A stretch of DNA of 64,000 bases from Propionibacteriaceae bacterium ZF39 (GTDB lineage Bacteria; Actinomycetota; Actinomycetes; Propionibacteriales; Propionibacteriaceae). Positions 43,625 to 51,662 of this stretch are shown piece after piece (the stretch's first letter is position 1; the number at the start of each line of letters is the position of its first letter). The translations under genes and the position numbers were made by a program. The DNA lies in the NCBI GenBank assembly GCA_039565995.1, contig CP154795.1:2108001-2172000 (forward strand), given 5' to 3'. The notes beneath the pieces were generated by a model. The model searched no databases. It saw only the letters and a program-made list of their open reading frames with translations, and was not told the origin of the DNA.

Positions 43625-44927
43625 CTTCGACGACATCATCTCGGAGAACTTCGCGGTCTCCGGTGCCGAGGTCCTCGACGAGGTCCGGGCATGGCTAGCG
43701 ACCTACATCCGGGTGCTCGACCCCGGCGATCTCGATCTGTTGGTGCTGTGGGCCGCTCACACTCACGTCTGCCGAGAGACCTACAGCACGCCTCGGTTGC
43801 TGATCGACAGCCCGATGCCCGGGTCCGGAAAAACGACCGTGCTCGAACACATGCAGCGGTTGTGCGTGCGGCCGGTGCAGATGGCTGCCGTGTCCTCGGC
43901 GGCGCTGTTGACGCGGATGCTCGACGAGGCTTTCCCGGACGTGCGGACGTTGTTGATCGACGAGGCCGACCGCGCGCTTCATCCCGACAAGGAGTCGGTC
44001 AAGGATCTGTTGAGCGTGATCAACTCCGGATACAAGGTCGGAGGCACGCGGCCGGTCCTGGTGCCCGTCAAGGGTGGCGGCTGGGAAGCGAAGGAGATGA
44101 CGACCTTCAGCCCGGTCGCGATGGCTGGGAATGCTCCCGCGCTGCCCGATGACACGATGGCGCGTTGCATCCGGGTGCTGTTGCTGCCAGACCTCGACGG
44201 GACGGTCACCGAATCCGACTGGGAGCTGATCGAGGCCCAGGCCGAGGCACTCGGTGCCCGGCTCGCGTCATGGGCCGACCTCGCCCGCGACGAGATCCGC
44301 GACAGTCGCCCATCGCTGCCTGACGGAGTGAAGGCCCGCAACCGGGAGAAGTGGTTGCCGCTGAAGCGGGTCGCGGTGGCAGCGGGGGAGGACTGGCCCA
44401 AGCGCGTCGATGAACTGGCGGTCGCCGACCTCGAACAGCAGAAGGCCGACCGCGAGGACGGCATGATCCGGGAACGCCCGGCCATGATCCTTCTGCGCCA
44501 CCTGAAGTCCATCTTCGACGATGCGGACGAGGACTTCATTCCGACCTCGGATCTCGTGGCGAAGCTGATCCGCGATCACCCCGACGTCTGGGGCAAGGAG
44601 AGCAGTTACGGCAAGGACCTGACTGTCCAACGGTTCGGGCGGATGCTCAGCCAAGGCTTTCGGATCAACAGCACCCAGGAAACCACGGGCGCGAGGCTTC
44701 GCGGCTATCGCCGAGATCGCTTCGAATCAGCATGGAACAGACTCACACCACCCTCTTCGGGAGACCGTTCGGACCGCTCCAACCGCGCAGACTGTGCGGA
44801 TCCCGAGCACGGTTCGCACGAAGTGAACACCTCGAACGGTTCCCCGGAGACACCGTGCCCGAACTATTCGTCCTGTTCGCAGGCCAACTGCCACGCGTTC
44901 CGCGCCTGTATCCGGGGGGTCTCGTGA
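43617..44927 (+). CDS. DUF3631 domain ATPase (primase-helicase-like)
   Basis: 436 residues. The ATPase core (about 45-210) has Walker A SPMPGSGKTTVLEHM and Walker B LLIDEADRAL, then SGYKVGGTRPVLVPVKGG. The DUF3631 region follows (about 245-370: DLARDEIRDSRPSLPD, SSYGKDLTVQRFGRMLSQ). A Cys-containing tail (CPNYSSCSQANCH) ends the protein. On small phage-like elements this domain usually accompanies a primase for autonomous replication; no separate primase is visible here. Confidence 0.82.
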   Translation: MDDFDDIISENFAVSGAEVLDEVRAWLATYIRVLDPGDLDLLVLWAAHTHVCRETYSTPRLLIDSPMPGSGKTTVLEHMQRLCVRPVQMAAVSSAALLTRMLDEAFPDVRTLLIDEADRALHPDKESVKDLLSVINSGYKVGGTRPVLVPVKGGGWEAKEMTTFSPVAMAGNAPALPDDTMARCIRVLLLPDLDGTVTESDWELIEAQAEALGARLASWADLARDEIRDSRPSLPDGVKARNREKWLPLKRVAVAAGEDWPKRVDELAVADLEQQKADREDGMIRERPAMILLRHLKSIFDDADEDFIPTSDLVAKLIRDHPDVWGKESSYGKDLTVQRFGRMLSQGFRINSTQETTGARLRGYRRDRFESAWNRLTPPSSGDRSDRSNRADCADPEHGSHEVNTSNGSPETPCPNYSSCSQANCHAFRACIRGVS

Positions 44928-45289
44928 TCGTCATCACCGCGACCGCGACCGAGATCAGGATCACCTCGCCCTATGAAGCTCGGGATCTGATCAAGGAGAT
45001 CCCCGGCCGGAAATGGGACCCCACCCGCAAGATCTGGACCGCCCCCAGCTGGGCGCTCGCCGAGGCGAAGTCGATCCTCGCCGCTTGGCCCGGCGGGGTC
45101 CGGATCCTCACCGACCACCCGACCACCACCAAGACCAACAACTGGGCCGACGCCATGTTCGACGCCCTGCCCGAACGTCTCCACGAGCGCGCATACAAGG
45201 CCCTGGCCCGTGTGCTGCATCCCGATGTCGATGGCGACCCCGAGCAGATGAAAGTCCTGACCGGCGTCCGCACCTCCCGCACCAAATGA
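44924..45289 (+). CDS. Small protein with a J-domain-like HPD motif
   Basis: 121 residues from a GTG overlapping the previous stop (GTGA). The N-terminal half (RITSPYEARDLIKEIPGRKW) resembles a small nucleic-acid-binding module seen next to helicases. The C-terminal half has AYKALARVLHPDVDGD with the HPD signature of DnaJ domains. It may recruit host DnaK to replication or capsid assembly. Confidence 0.7.
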   Translation: MIVITATATEIRITSPYEARDLIKEIPGRKWDPTRKIWTAPSWALAEAKSILAAWPGGVRILTDHPTTTKTNNWADAMFDALPERLHERAYKALARVLHPDVDGDPEQMKVLTGVRTSRTK

Positions 45290-45301
45290 AAGGACCGACC
45301 C

Positions 45302-45586
45302 ATGGACAAGATCCCACCCCCCGGCTACTCCTGGACCGAGCGAGAGAAGGACGGCGACATGAGGAGGGCTGCCTCCTTCCTCCACTACCAGCTGACCGAC
45401 GACCCCCTCGGGATCCACACGGTACTGGCGGAAGCGGTCGAGCTCGATCGGCTGTTCCCGCTGATCCTGGCGCTCGGCGAAACCGCGCTGTTCGGGATGC
45501 GCCTGCACATTCCCGAGACTCGTCTCGCTGCTCACCTTCAGGACATGGTGCTGACCTTCGCGACCGAGGAGTCCAAGGAATGCTGA
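45302..45586 (+). CDS. Satellite hypothetical protein
   Basis: 94 residues, helical (RAASFLHYQLTDDPLG, then LRLHIPE-like segments). No family was recognised. Its stop overlaps the start of the HNH gene, and a good ribosome-binding site (GAAAGGA) precedes it, so it is probably a real gene of the operon. Confidence 0.6.
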   Translation: MDKIPPPGYSWTEREKDGDMRRAASFLHYQLTDDPLGIHTVLAEAVELDRLFPLILALGETALFGMRLHIPETRLAAHLQDMVLTFATEESKEC

Positions 45587-45972
45587 AGCCCTGCATCGAC
45601 TGCGGTGAGCCGACCGAGATGACACGGTGCGGCGACTGCAAGCGACCTGACTCGAAACCGAGCGCAACAGCACGCGGTTACGACCACCGATGGCGCGTCC
45701 TGTCCCTGCGGGCCCGCACCGCCCAGCCGTGGTGCGAGGTCTGTGGGGCCGAGGACGACCTACAGACCGACCACACTCCCGAGGCCTGGCGACGCTTCAA
45801 TGCGGGCAAACCGATCCGACTGATCGACGTTCGCGTGCTGTGCGGCAGCTGCAACCGGGCGGCCGGCCGGGCACGACCCAGGGGGGAGGGGGCGACCCGG
45901 GCCGAAGCGCCACCCCTCGGCGTAGCAGAGTTCTCCTCTGAGAACCGGTCTCAACAAGGGGTAAGGCGGTGA
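45580..45972 (+). CDS. HNH endonuclease
   Basis: 130 residues. It has zinc pairs CIDCG and CGDCK, WCEVCG, then the catalytic region LQTDHTPEAWRRF and VLCGSCNRAAG. HNH proteins beside HK97-type terminases take part in DNA packaging cleavage. It overlaps the terminase start by 4 nt. A separate small terminase is not seen, so this protein or the host helper may provide that role. Confidence 0.85.
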   Translation: MLKPCIDCGEPTEMTRCGDCKRPDSKPSATARGYDHRWRVLSLRARTAQPWCEVCGAEDDLQTDHTPEAWRRFNAGKPIRLIDVRVLCGSCNRAAGRARPRGEGATRAEAPPLGVAEFSSENRSQQGVRR

Positions 45973-47423
45973 AGCCGGGCGCAAAGACCCCGATTACGGT
46001 CGATCCGCTCGACCTGAGCGGGTGGCCGCGGGATCGGGCGCGGCGACGACTGCGGTTCATTCGCCAGTACGTCCTCACTCCGAAGGGTGTGGGCGCCGGG
46101 AAGCCGTTCAAGATCCACGCCTTCCAGAAGGAGATCATCGTCGGCGCGTTCGCTCCGGGGATCAGGACGAGTTTGGTCTCGCTGCCCAGGGCGAACGGCA
46201 AGACCGCCCTGGCCGCGGCGTTGGCGGTGGCGGAGTTGTTCTGTGGCCCGGAAGCTGCCGAGGTCCTGGTCGTCGCCTCCGACGAGCGACAGGCCAGAAT
46301 CGCGCTCAACATGGCGATCCGGATGATCACGATCAACCCGGAGCTGAAGAAGCGCGCGTGGATCTACAAGGACAAGATCGTCATCCCGCACACCGGCAGT
46401 CAGATGCTGGCGCTCCCGGCGGATCCGTCGGCTCTGCACGGGTGGGATCCATCCCTTCTCGTTGTCGACGAGTTGCATGTCGTCAGCGAAGCGGTCTGGG
46501 AAGCGGTGTCCTCGGTCTCGGGCAAGCGGCCGGAGTCGCTGACCCTGGCGATCTCGACGCCCTCGACGACCCCGGATTCGATCATGTTCAAGCTGGTCGA
46601 ACACGGTCGGTCAGGGGAGGACCGCAGCTTCTATCTGAAGGAGTACGCGGCACCTCCGGGCTGTGACCTCGACGATCGCGAGGCGTGGGCCGAGGCGAAT
46701 CCGGCGATGAATCTGTTCCTGGCCGCCGATGGTCTCGCCGCTGCCCGGCGGACGCTCCGCGAACCTGTCTTCCGTCAGCTGCGGCTCGGCCAGTGGGTCA
46801 CCGCGGCCGATGGCTGGTTGCCGTTCGGCGCGTGGGCCGAGGTCGCGGACACGTCCCGGATCGTGTCCCCGGGGACGCGAATCACCCTCGGCTTCGACGG
46901 ATCAGCCTCCGGCGACTCGACCGCGCTGATCGCTGCAACGGTGGAGCCGAACCCGCACATCTTCCCCATCGCGATCTGGGAGAACCCCGGCGACGAGCGA
47001 TGGCGGGTTCCTCGCGGCGATGTCGACCGCGCCGTCGACCTGGCCTTCGACCAGTACGACGTCGCCGAGCTGGCCTGTGACCCGTGGGGGTGGCGCTCGG
47101 AGATCGAGGCGTGGGCGGCGCGGCACGGGGAGAAGCACGTCGTCGAATACAACACCGGTGCCCGACAACGCATGGCGCCAGCAACCGACCGGTTCTACCA
47201 GTCCGTTGTTGAGCATCACCTGACCCACAACAACGATCCCCGCCTGGCGGCGCACATCGCGCACGCGGTCGCCAAGCGGACCCCGACGGGGGACCTGATC
47301 GAGAAGCAACACCGCATGTCCCCGCACAAGATCGACGCGGCCGTCGCGGCGATCGTCGCGCTCGACCGTGCCCACTGGCACATCAACAATCCGAAGCGGC
47401 GCCGGGTCGCTTCCTTCCGTTAG
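45969..47423 (+). CDS. Phage terminase large subunit
   Basis: 484 residues. The ATPase half shows SLPRANGKTALAAALAVA (Walker A variant) and SLLVVDELHVVSE (Walker B), followed by LAISTPSTTPDS (motif III). The nuclease half has LGFDGSASGDSTALIAA with catalytic Asp residues and later ELACDPWGWRSEIEAW and KIDAAVAAIVALDRA. This is the HK97-like packaging motor and marks the satellite as able to package DNA into its own procapsids. Confidence 0.93.
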   Translation: MKPGAKTPITVDPLDLSGWPRDRARRRLRFIRQYVLTPKGVGAGKPFKIHAFQKEIIVGAFAPGIRTSLVSLPRANGKTALAAALAVAELFCGPEAAEVLVVASDERQARIALNMAIRMITINPELKKRAWIYKDKIVIPHTGSQMLALPADPSALHGWDPSLLVVDELHVVSEAVWEAVSSVSGKRPESLTLAISTPSTTPDSIMFKLVEHGRSGEDRSFYLKEYAAPPGCDLDDREAWAEANPAMNLFLAADGLAAARRTLREPVFRQLRLGQWVTAADGWLPFGAWAEVADTSRIVSPGTRITLGFDGSASGDSTALIAATVEPNPHIFPIAIWENPGDERWRVPRGDVDRAVDLAFDQYDVAELACDPWGWRSEIEAWAARHGEKHVVEYNTGARQRMAPATDRFYQSVVEHHLTHNNDPRLAAHIAHAVAKRTPTGDLIEKQHRMSPHKIDAAVAAIVALDRAHWHINNPKRRRVASFR

Positions 47424-47431
47424 GAGTCCCT

Positions 47432-48742
47432 ATGAACCTTCTCGAGCAACTGATCCGCGATCTCGACGCACCGCTGGCGCGTTATTCCATCCTCGAGTCC
47501 TATTACCACGGCACGCAGGCCATGGCCTTCCTGTCCCCCGAGGCCCGGGAGGCGATCGGTCAGCGGTTCGGCCGGATGGCTACCAATCTGCCGAAACTCG
47601 CCGTGACTGCGCTGGCCGAACGACTCCGCGTGGTCGGTCTCCGCTCGGAGTTCGAGGCCTGGCCCGACTGGCTGCGCTGTGACCTCGACCAGATGTCCGG
47701 CGTCGCCCACCGCGAGGCTCTGACCTTGGGCCGGTGCCCGATCATCGTCTGGGCTGATCCGGCTGGCCACCCGCTGGTCACCGTCGAGTCCCCGACCCAG
47801 GTCGTGACCCGTCGCGATCCGGCCACGCGACAGATCACGGCCGCGGTCAAGAAATGGGAGACCCCGACGAGTACCGAGGCGACCCTGTTCGAACCCGACC
47901 AGATCACACGATTCCGGGCGGACACGATCGGCGCGGTCTCCGGCTTCCGCACGATCGAGACGATCCCGAACCCGCTCGGTGTCGTCCCGGTGGTCGAGCT
48001 GGTCAACTCCGACCGCCTGCTCGGACCGGCGTCCTCGGAGATCGACGATCTGATCCCGCTGGTCGACGCGCTCAACAAGACGCTGGCCGACATGATGGTC
48101 GGATCAGAGTTCTACGCCCGGCCGCGGCGCTGGGCAAGCGGGGTCGAGCTGATCGAGGACGAGGACGGCAACCCGGTCAGCCCGTTCCCCGAGACCGACA
48201 AACTGATGATCGCCGAGGATCCGGCCAGCAAGTTCGGATCCCTGCCCGGCAGCGATCTCGCCGCGTACGAATCCTCGGTCCGGATACTGCTCGGACAGAT
48301 CCAGGCCGTCGCCGCGCTGCCCGCGCATTACGTCGGGAGCCTGACCCAGCAACCCGCCTCCGCGGACGCGCTGCGGGCCGCCGAGGCCTCCCTGACAGCC
48401 CGCTCGGAGTCCCGACAGGCCACGTTCGGCCGCGCGTGGGAACAAGTCGCCAAACTGATGATCGCGATCCGCACCGGCGCTGACCCGACCCGCCTCGACG
48501 TCGCCGTGCAATGGGCCGACGCCTCGACCCGCTCGATCGCCCAGGAGGCCGACGCGGTCACGAAATTGTTCACCGCCGGACTGATCCCCGCCCATTACGC
48601 CCTCGCGAGACTCGGCTATGACGAAGACGAGATCCGCGAGATCCGCAACCACCGCAAGACCGAGATCCGCGACCAGAACGCCGAGAATCTCCTCAACAGC
48701 CTCGCCAACATGGCACCCAACGAAAGGACCACCAATGCCTGA
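47432..48742 (+). CDS. Phage portal protein (SPP1 gp6-like)
   Basis: 436 residues. Portal landmarks are RYSILESYYHGTQAM near the N-terminus, a wing region with LGVVPVVELVNSDRLLG, the long helix SEIDDLIPLVDALNKTLAD and QQPASADALRAAEASL. Forms the dodecameric DNA gate of the head. It starts 8 nt after the terminase and overlaps the next gene by 8 nt. Confidence 0.9.
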   Translation: MNLLEQLIRDLDAPLARYSILESYYHGTQAMAFLSPEAREAIGQRFGRMATNLPKLAVTALAERLRVVGLRSEFEAWPDWLRCDLDQMSGVAHREALTLGRCPIIVWADPAGHPLVTVESPTQVVTRRDPATRQITAAVKKWETPTSTEATLFEPDQITRFRADTIGAVSGFRTIETIPNPLGVVPVVELVNSDRLLGPASSEIDDLIPLVDALNKTLADMMVGSEFYARPRRWASGVELIEDEDGNPVSPFPETDKLMIAEDPASKFGSLPGSDLAAYESSVRILLGQIQAVAALPAHYVGSLTQQPASADALRAAEASLTARSESRQATFGRAWEQVAKLMIAIRTGADPTRLDVAVQWADASTRSIAQEADAVTKLFTAGLIPAHYALARLGYDEDEIREIRNHRKTEIRDQNAENLLNSLANMAPNERTTNA

Positions 48743-49151
48743 GAACACGATCCAGGAAGCCGTCGAGGATCTCCAGACTGTGGAGACCCCCGCCGAGGAC
48801 TCCGTCAGCACTGATGACGAAACCGCCGACACCTTTCCCCGTGAGTACGTCGAGAAACTGCGCTCCGAGGCCGCCGAGGCCCGCGTCAAGGCCAAGCGCG
48901 CCGACACCCTGGCCCGCGAGCTGTTCGTCGCCCGCGTCGCCGCGACCGGACGTCTCGCGGACCCGTCCGACCTCGACTTCAGCGACGAGCTCCTGGCCGA
49001 TCCTGCTGCCATGGACGCGGCGATCGACGACCTGATCGCTCGCAAGCCACACCTGGCCACGCGGACCCCCCGAGGCAGCGTCGGCCAAGGAGTGTCAGAG
49101 CCGTCGAATACGGTCAACCTGGCCGCAATCCTGCGTGCCGGAACACACTGA
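48735..49151 (+). CDS. Scaffolding-like head assembly protein
   Basis: 138 residues. An acidic N-terminus and a helical coiled-coil (FPREYVEKLRSEAAEARVKA, then RADTLARELFVARVAATGRL) are typical of phage scaffolds placed between portal and capsid genes. The C-terminal part is flexible. The assignment rests on position and composition. Confidence 0.7.
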   Translation: MPENTIQEAVEDLQTVETPAEDSVSTDDETADTFPREYVEKLRSEAAEARVKAKRADTLARELFVARVAATGRLADPSDLDFSDELLADPAAMDAAIDDLIARKPHLATRTPRGSVGQGVSEPSNTVNLAAILRAGTH

Positions 49152-49164
49152 AAGGACCACCCCC

Positions 49165-49377
49165 ATGAGCGACTACAACAACGCTTGGGATTCCCTCTGC
49201 AAGACCATCGGTGCCGCCCAAGACAAGTCGTCCGGTTACTTCGACCAAGTCGACCATCTCACCATCGATCAGCGACTCAAGGTGGCGGAGATCGCCGCGC
49301 TCCTGTCCATCTCGCAGGAGTTGAGCGCCATTCGTCACGCCGGAATCAACCCGGCGTACGAGAGCAACATCGACTGA
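49165..49377 (+). CDS. Small satellite protein between scaffold and capsid
   Basis: 70 residues, helical, acidic (WDSLCKTIGAAQDKSSGYF, then LKVAEIAALLSISQELSAI). Possibly a head decoration or capsid-size factor on position alone. Followed by a terminator-like hairpin. Confidence 0.6.
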   Translation: MSDYNNAWDSLCKTIGAAQDKSSGYFDQVDHLTIDQRLKVAEIAALLSISQELSAIRHAGINPAYESNID

Positions 49378-49390
49378 CGCGTGAGATAAT

Positions 49391-49419
49391 GAAGGGGCAG
49401 GCCGGGCGCCTGCCCCTTC
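49391..49419 (+). terminator. Strong hairpin between head-assembly genes and capsid gene
   Basis: A 12-bp perfect stem (49391-49402 with 49408-49419) and a 5-nt loop, then TTCGTTTG. It could partly end or stabilise the upstream transcript so that capsid mRNA is made in different amounts. Confidence 0.6.
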
Positions 49420-49477
49420 TTCGTTTGTGGTCCTGGCGACCAGCGAAATCCCTCTCGCTGATCTCTAGGAGACCACC

Positions 49478-50365
49478 ATGGCACTTTCCGCCCAGACCAC
49501 CACCGCGGCCGCTGGCAGCGTCGCCGCCCCCGAACTCACCGCCGAACAGGTTCACAAGGTCCTGATCCAGCCCCTTGAGCAGGCCTCGACGTTCCTTTCG
49601 TCCGGTGTGCGGATCATCGAATCCGCCGGCCCGGTCCGTCTGCCCAAGGCCCCGACCAGCGTCGCCGCCGACCTCACCTTCGTCGGCGAGAACGAGCTCA
49701 TTCCCGAGGTCGATCCCGAGTTCGACGAGCTCTCGCTGATGCCGAGCACGATGAAGTCCATCAAGGTCCTGACCCGCTTCAGCAACGAGCTGGCCCGTCA
49801 GTCGATCATCTCCCTCGACCAGGCCCTCAAGGACCGTCTCGTCGCCGACGTGGCCGCCCGGGTCGACGCCCAGTTCCTCGGCGCTGGCGGCGACGGCACC
49901 ACGACCCCGCGAGGCCTGTTCGGATTCACCGGAACCCAGAGTGTCGACGCCGCCGGACCGCTGACCCTCGACGTCGTGCTGGAAGCCCTCGGCAAGCTGG
50001 TCAAGGCCTACGTCCCCTCGACCGGGCTGAAGCTGTTCGTCGGAGCCGACGACTATCTCGGCATCCGCGGCACCAAGGACACGACCGGCCGCTACATCCT
50101 CAGCCCCGAGAACCAGAGCGGACTCGCCTCCCAGCTGCTCGGGATCACCCCGGTCCTGACCGACCGGATCCCGACCGGCAAGGCCGCCCTCGTCTCCCCG
50201 GGGCACATCGTTGTCGTCCGCGACGCCTCCCCGTCGATCCGGGTCCTCGATCAGACGTATGGCGACTACGACCAGCAGGCCATCCGGATCACGTCGAGGT
50301 GGGACGCCGCGCCGACCAACCCCGACGCGGTCGTGATCATCTCCGGCATCACCGCGGCACCGTGA
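49478..50365 (+). CDS. Major capsid protein (HK97 fold)
   Basis: 295 residues. Order of elements matches HK97-type capsids: a helical N-terminus, then E-loop-like FVGENELIPEVDPEFDEL, the spine-helix region ARQSIISLDQALKDRLVADV, GLFGFTGTQSVD, and a strand-rich C-terminal A/P domain (FVGADDYLGIRGTKD, IRITSRWDAAPTNPDAVVII). No long scaffold-like N-terminal arm is present, which fits a separate scaffold protein. Confidence 0.9.
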   Translation: MALSAQTTTAAAGSVAAPELTAEQVHKVLIQPLEQASTFLSSGVRIIESAGPVRLPKAPTSVAADLTFVGENELIPEVDPEFDELSLMPSTMKSIKVLTRFSNELARQSIISLDQALKDRLVADVAARVDAQFLGAGGDGTTTPRGLFGFTGTQSVDAAGPLTLDVVLEALGKLVKAYVPSTGLKLFVGADDYLGIRGTKDTTGRYILSPENQSGLASQLLGITPVLTDRIPTGKAALVSPGHIVVVRDASPSIRVLDQTYGDYDQQAIRITSRWDAAPTNPDAVVIISGITAAP

Positions 50366-50682
50366 TGCCGACGCCCGTCGACCTCCGCGCCTTCATGGGC
50401 GTCGAGGTCGACTCAGATCAGGCCGACGCGGTGCTTCGCATGTCGACCGCGTTCTGTCGGGCGTACACCCGCGGCAACGGATTTAATGAATGGGGACCGA
50501 ACGAGGAGATCTTCCAGGTCATCGTCGCCATGGCCGCTCGACTGGCGGCGAACCCCGATGGCGCGTCCTCGACCCAGCGCACCGCCGGACCCTTCTCCGA
50601 AACCCGCACCTTCGCCGCCTTCCGCGGGATCAACCTCGGAGAACAGGCCGTCCTCAACCGATACCGGCGACGAGCCCAATGA
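50365..50682 (+). CDS. Head-tail connector (gp6/gp15-like adaptor)
   Basis: 105 residues, helical (DQADAVLRMSTAFCRAYTR, then EEIFQVIVAMAARLAANP), with the C-terminal GPFSETRTFAAFRG region common to head-completion adaptors. It begins within the capsid stop (TGATG) and is the last intact structural gene of the element. Confidence 0.8.
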   Translation: MPTPVDLRAFMGVEVDSDQADAVLRMSTAFCRAYTRGNGFNEWGPNEEIFQVIVAMAARLAANPDGASSTQRTAGPFSETRTFAAFRGINLGEQAVLNRYRRRAQ

Positions 50683-50747
50683 CCGGCGTCAACACCCTTA
50701 AGGGGTTAGGGGTGAAGGTCGGCGAGCGTGTTCCTTTCCACGCGTAG
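50679..50747 (+). pseudogene. 22-codon ORF after the connector, possible truncated next head or tail gene
   Basis: Starts on the ATGA overlap with the connector stop and encodes MTGVNTLKGLGVKVGERVPF plus two residues. The coupled start suggests the 5' end of a former structural gene whose body has been lost. Confidence 0.4.
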
Positions 50748-50767
50748 AACCACCTGCGCCAACAAGG

Positions 50768-50795
50768 CGACCCCCGGACTTTGGTCCGGGGGTCG
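50768..50795 (+). terminator. Terminator at the end of the satellite structural operon
   Basis: A perfect 12-bp stem (50768-50779 with 50784-50795) with loop TTTG. No clear T-run, which is common in high-GC actinobacteria. Confidence 0.7.
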
Positions 50796-50805
50796 TCGCA
50801 TGTTC

Positions 50806-50847
50806 TGACCGTAATCCTGACCGTAATCGCCCCAAATCGACCGTAAT
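50806..50847. repeat. Right arm-type repeats TGACCGTAAT x3
   Basis: Copies at 50806-50815, 50818-50827 and 50839-50847 (the last lacks the first T). They match the two copies inside the integrase end, in the same orientation. Confidence 0.7.
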
Positions 50848-50943
50848 ACGCCGCTGTTCGCACAAGTCCGTCAATGGCCGGAAACCCTGTCAAGCAACGG
50901 TTTCCCGGACATCGGCGAATAGAGGAGAAGGGGACTCCGGAGT

Positions 50944-50986
50944 CTGGGGGTCAAGGGGTCGCAGGTTCAAATCCTGTCAGCCCGAC
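50944..50986. other. Right att repeat (3' part of tRNA-Pro GGG, followed by CA)
   Basis: Identical to 40886-40928. Here GAC is followed by CA, so the encoded CCA end of tRNA-Pro is kept, but the left flank lacks the 5' half of a tRNA. Confidence 0.85.
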
Positions 50987-51001
50987 CAGTGTTTGCCCTT
51001 G

Positions 51002-51235
51002 TCACACCGGGTTTTGACCTCGGGTGGCAGGGGCTTTTTCATGCCCCGGGCACGGTTGAGTGTGCAGTGAGTGTGCAGGGGCCTTGCCGGGCACCAACGC
51101 AGCGCGTTGGCCGCATTCCTGGACCGGGAGCCCGATCAGCGCTTGGTACACGTCGGCGGTTAGCTGCACGCTGGTGCGCCCACGTTGGTCCCAGGTCGGC
51201 TCCCCCCGGGTGCCCTTCAGCTCCCGGAACTCTCT
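51002..51235 (-). pseudogene. Integrase C-terminal relic
   Basis: An open stretch of 78 codons without a start, encoding TSVQLTADVYQALIGLPVQE and a Pro/His-rich tail. LTADVYQALI resembles the nucleophile-Tyr region of actinobacterial tyrosine integrases. It ends 16 nt from the right att repeat, where an integrase of another element would end. The rest of the gene is missing. Confidence 0.5.
51057..51078. repeat. Tandem 11-bp repeat TGAGTGTGCAG x2
   Basis: Two perfect adjacent copies, 71 bp right of the att repeat and inside the integrase relic. The arrangement parallels the arm repeats at the end of the intact integrase gene. Confidence 0.6.
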
Positions 51236-51536
51236 TCAGCTTGCCTTCCCGCTGGGCTGGCGTACGAGCCCTGCCGAAACCACCGGACACGTGCAAATCG
51301 CGGGAGAAAACCCCTCGTTCAGCGTGCGTTCCCGGTAGTCAGCGCCCCTTGCCGCTTGAGCGTGCGCTTCCTCGGCCCGAATTTCCATCCAGCTTGCGCT
51401 CGCCGACTCCGCCCCCGGTGCACGGGGATCCTTAGACGCGAAGGCAAGCTGGATGAGATGGGGCGCAAGCTCAAGACGTCAACGCGAGCTTGGAGTGACC
51501 TGCGGGAGCCGAAGAGAGTTACGGGAGCTGAAGGCC
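51212..51536. repeat. 26-bp inverted repeat in a gene-poor stretch
   Basis: 51212-51237 and 51511-51536 are inverted copies with 24 of 26 matches. The 51236-51662 stretch shows no convincing gene; it looks like decayed mobile-element sequence. Confidence 0.6.
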
Positions 51537-51662
51537 CCACGGAGGCCGAACAGGAGCAACAAGGACCGACGGATTCACCCATCCCGCATCCCGCGCTCGA
51601 ATGCCAGGGAACCCAAGTGAATCGGCGCACACCACTTTCGTCACCGGACCCCCTGTGCGGAT

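Larger units (their letters stand above)
40886..50986. mobile_element. 10.06-kb capsid-forming phage satellite-like element
   Basis: Flanked by 43-bp direct repeats. It contains an integrase and regulator (leftward) and, rightward, an excisionase-like protein, DUF3631 ATPase, J-domain protein, HNH nuclease, large terminase, portal, scaffold-like protein, capsid and connector. Tail, tape-measure, holin and endolysin genes are missing. This is the gene set described for capsid-forming satellites that take tails from a helper phage; a defective prophage is the alternative. Confidence 0.8.

Noticed and set aside
50930-50989. Possible complete tRNA-Pro at the right att
   Set aside because: Ends in CCA but lacks the 5' half; the left flank (CTCCGGAGT) does not pair with the anticodon stem.
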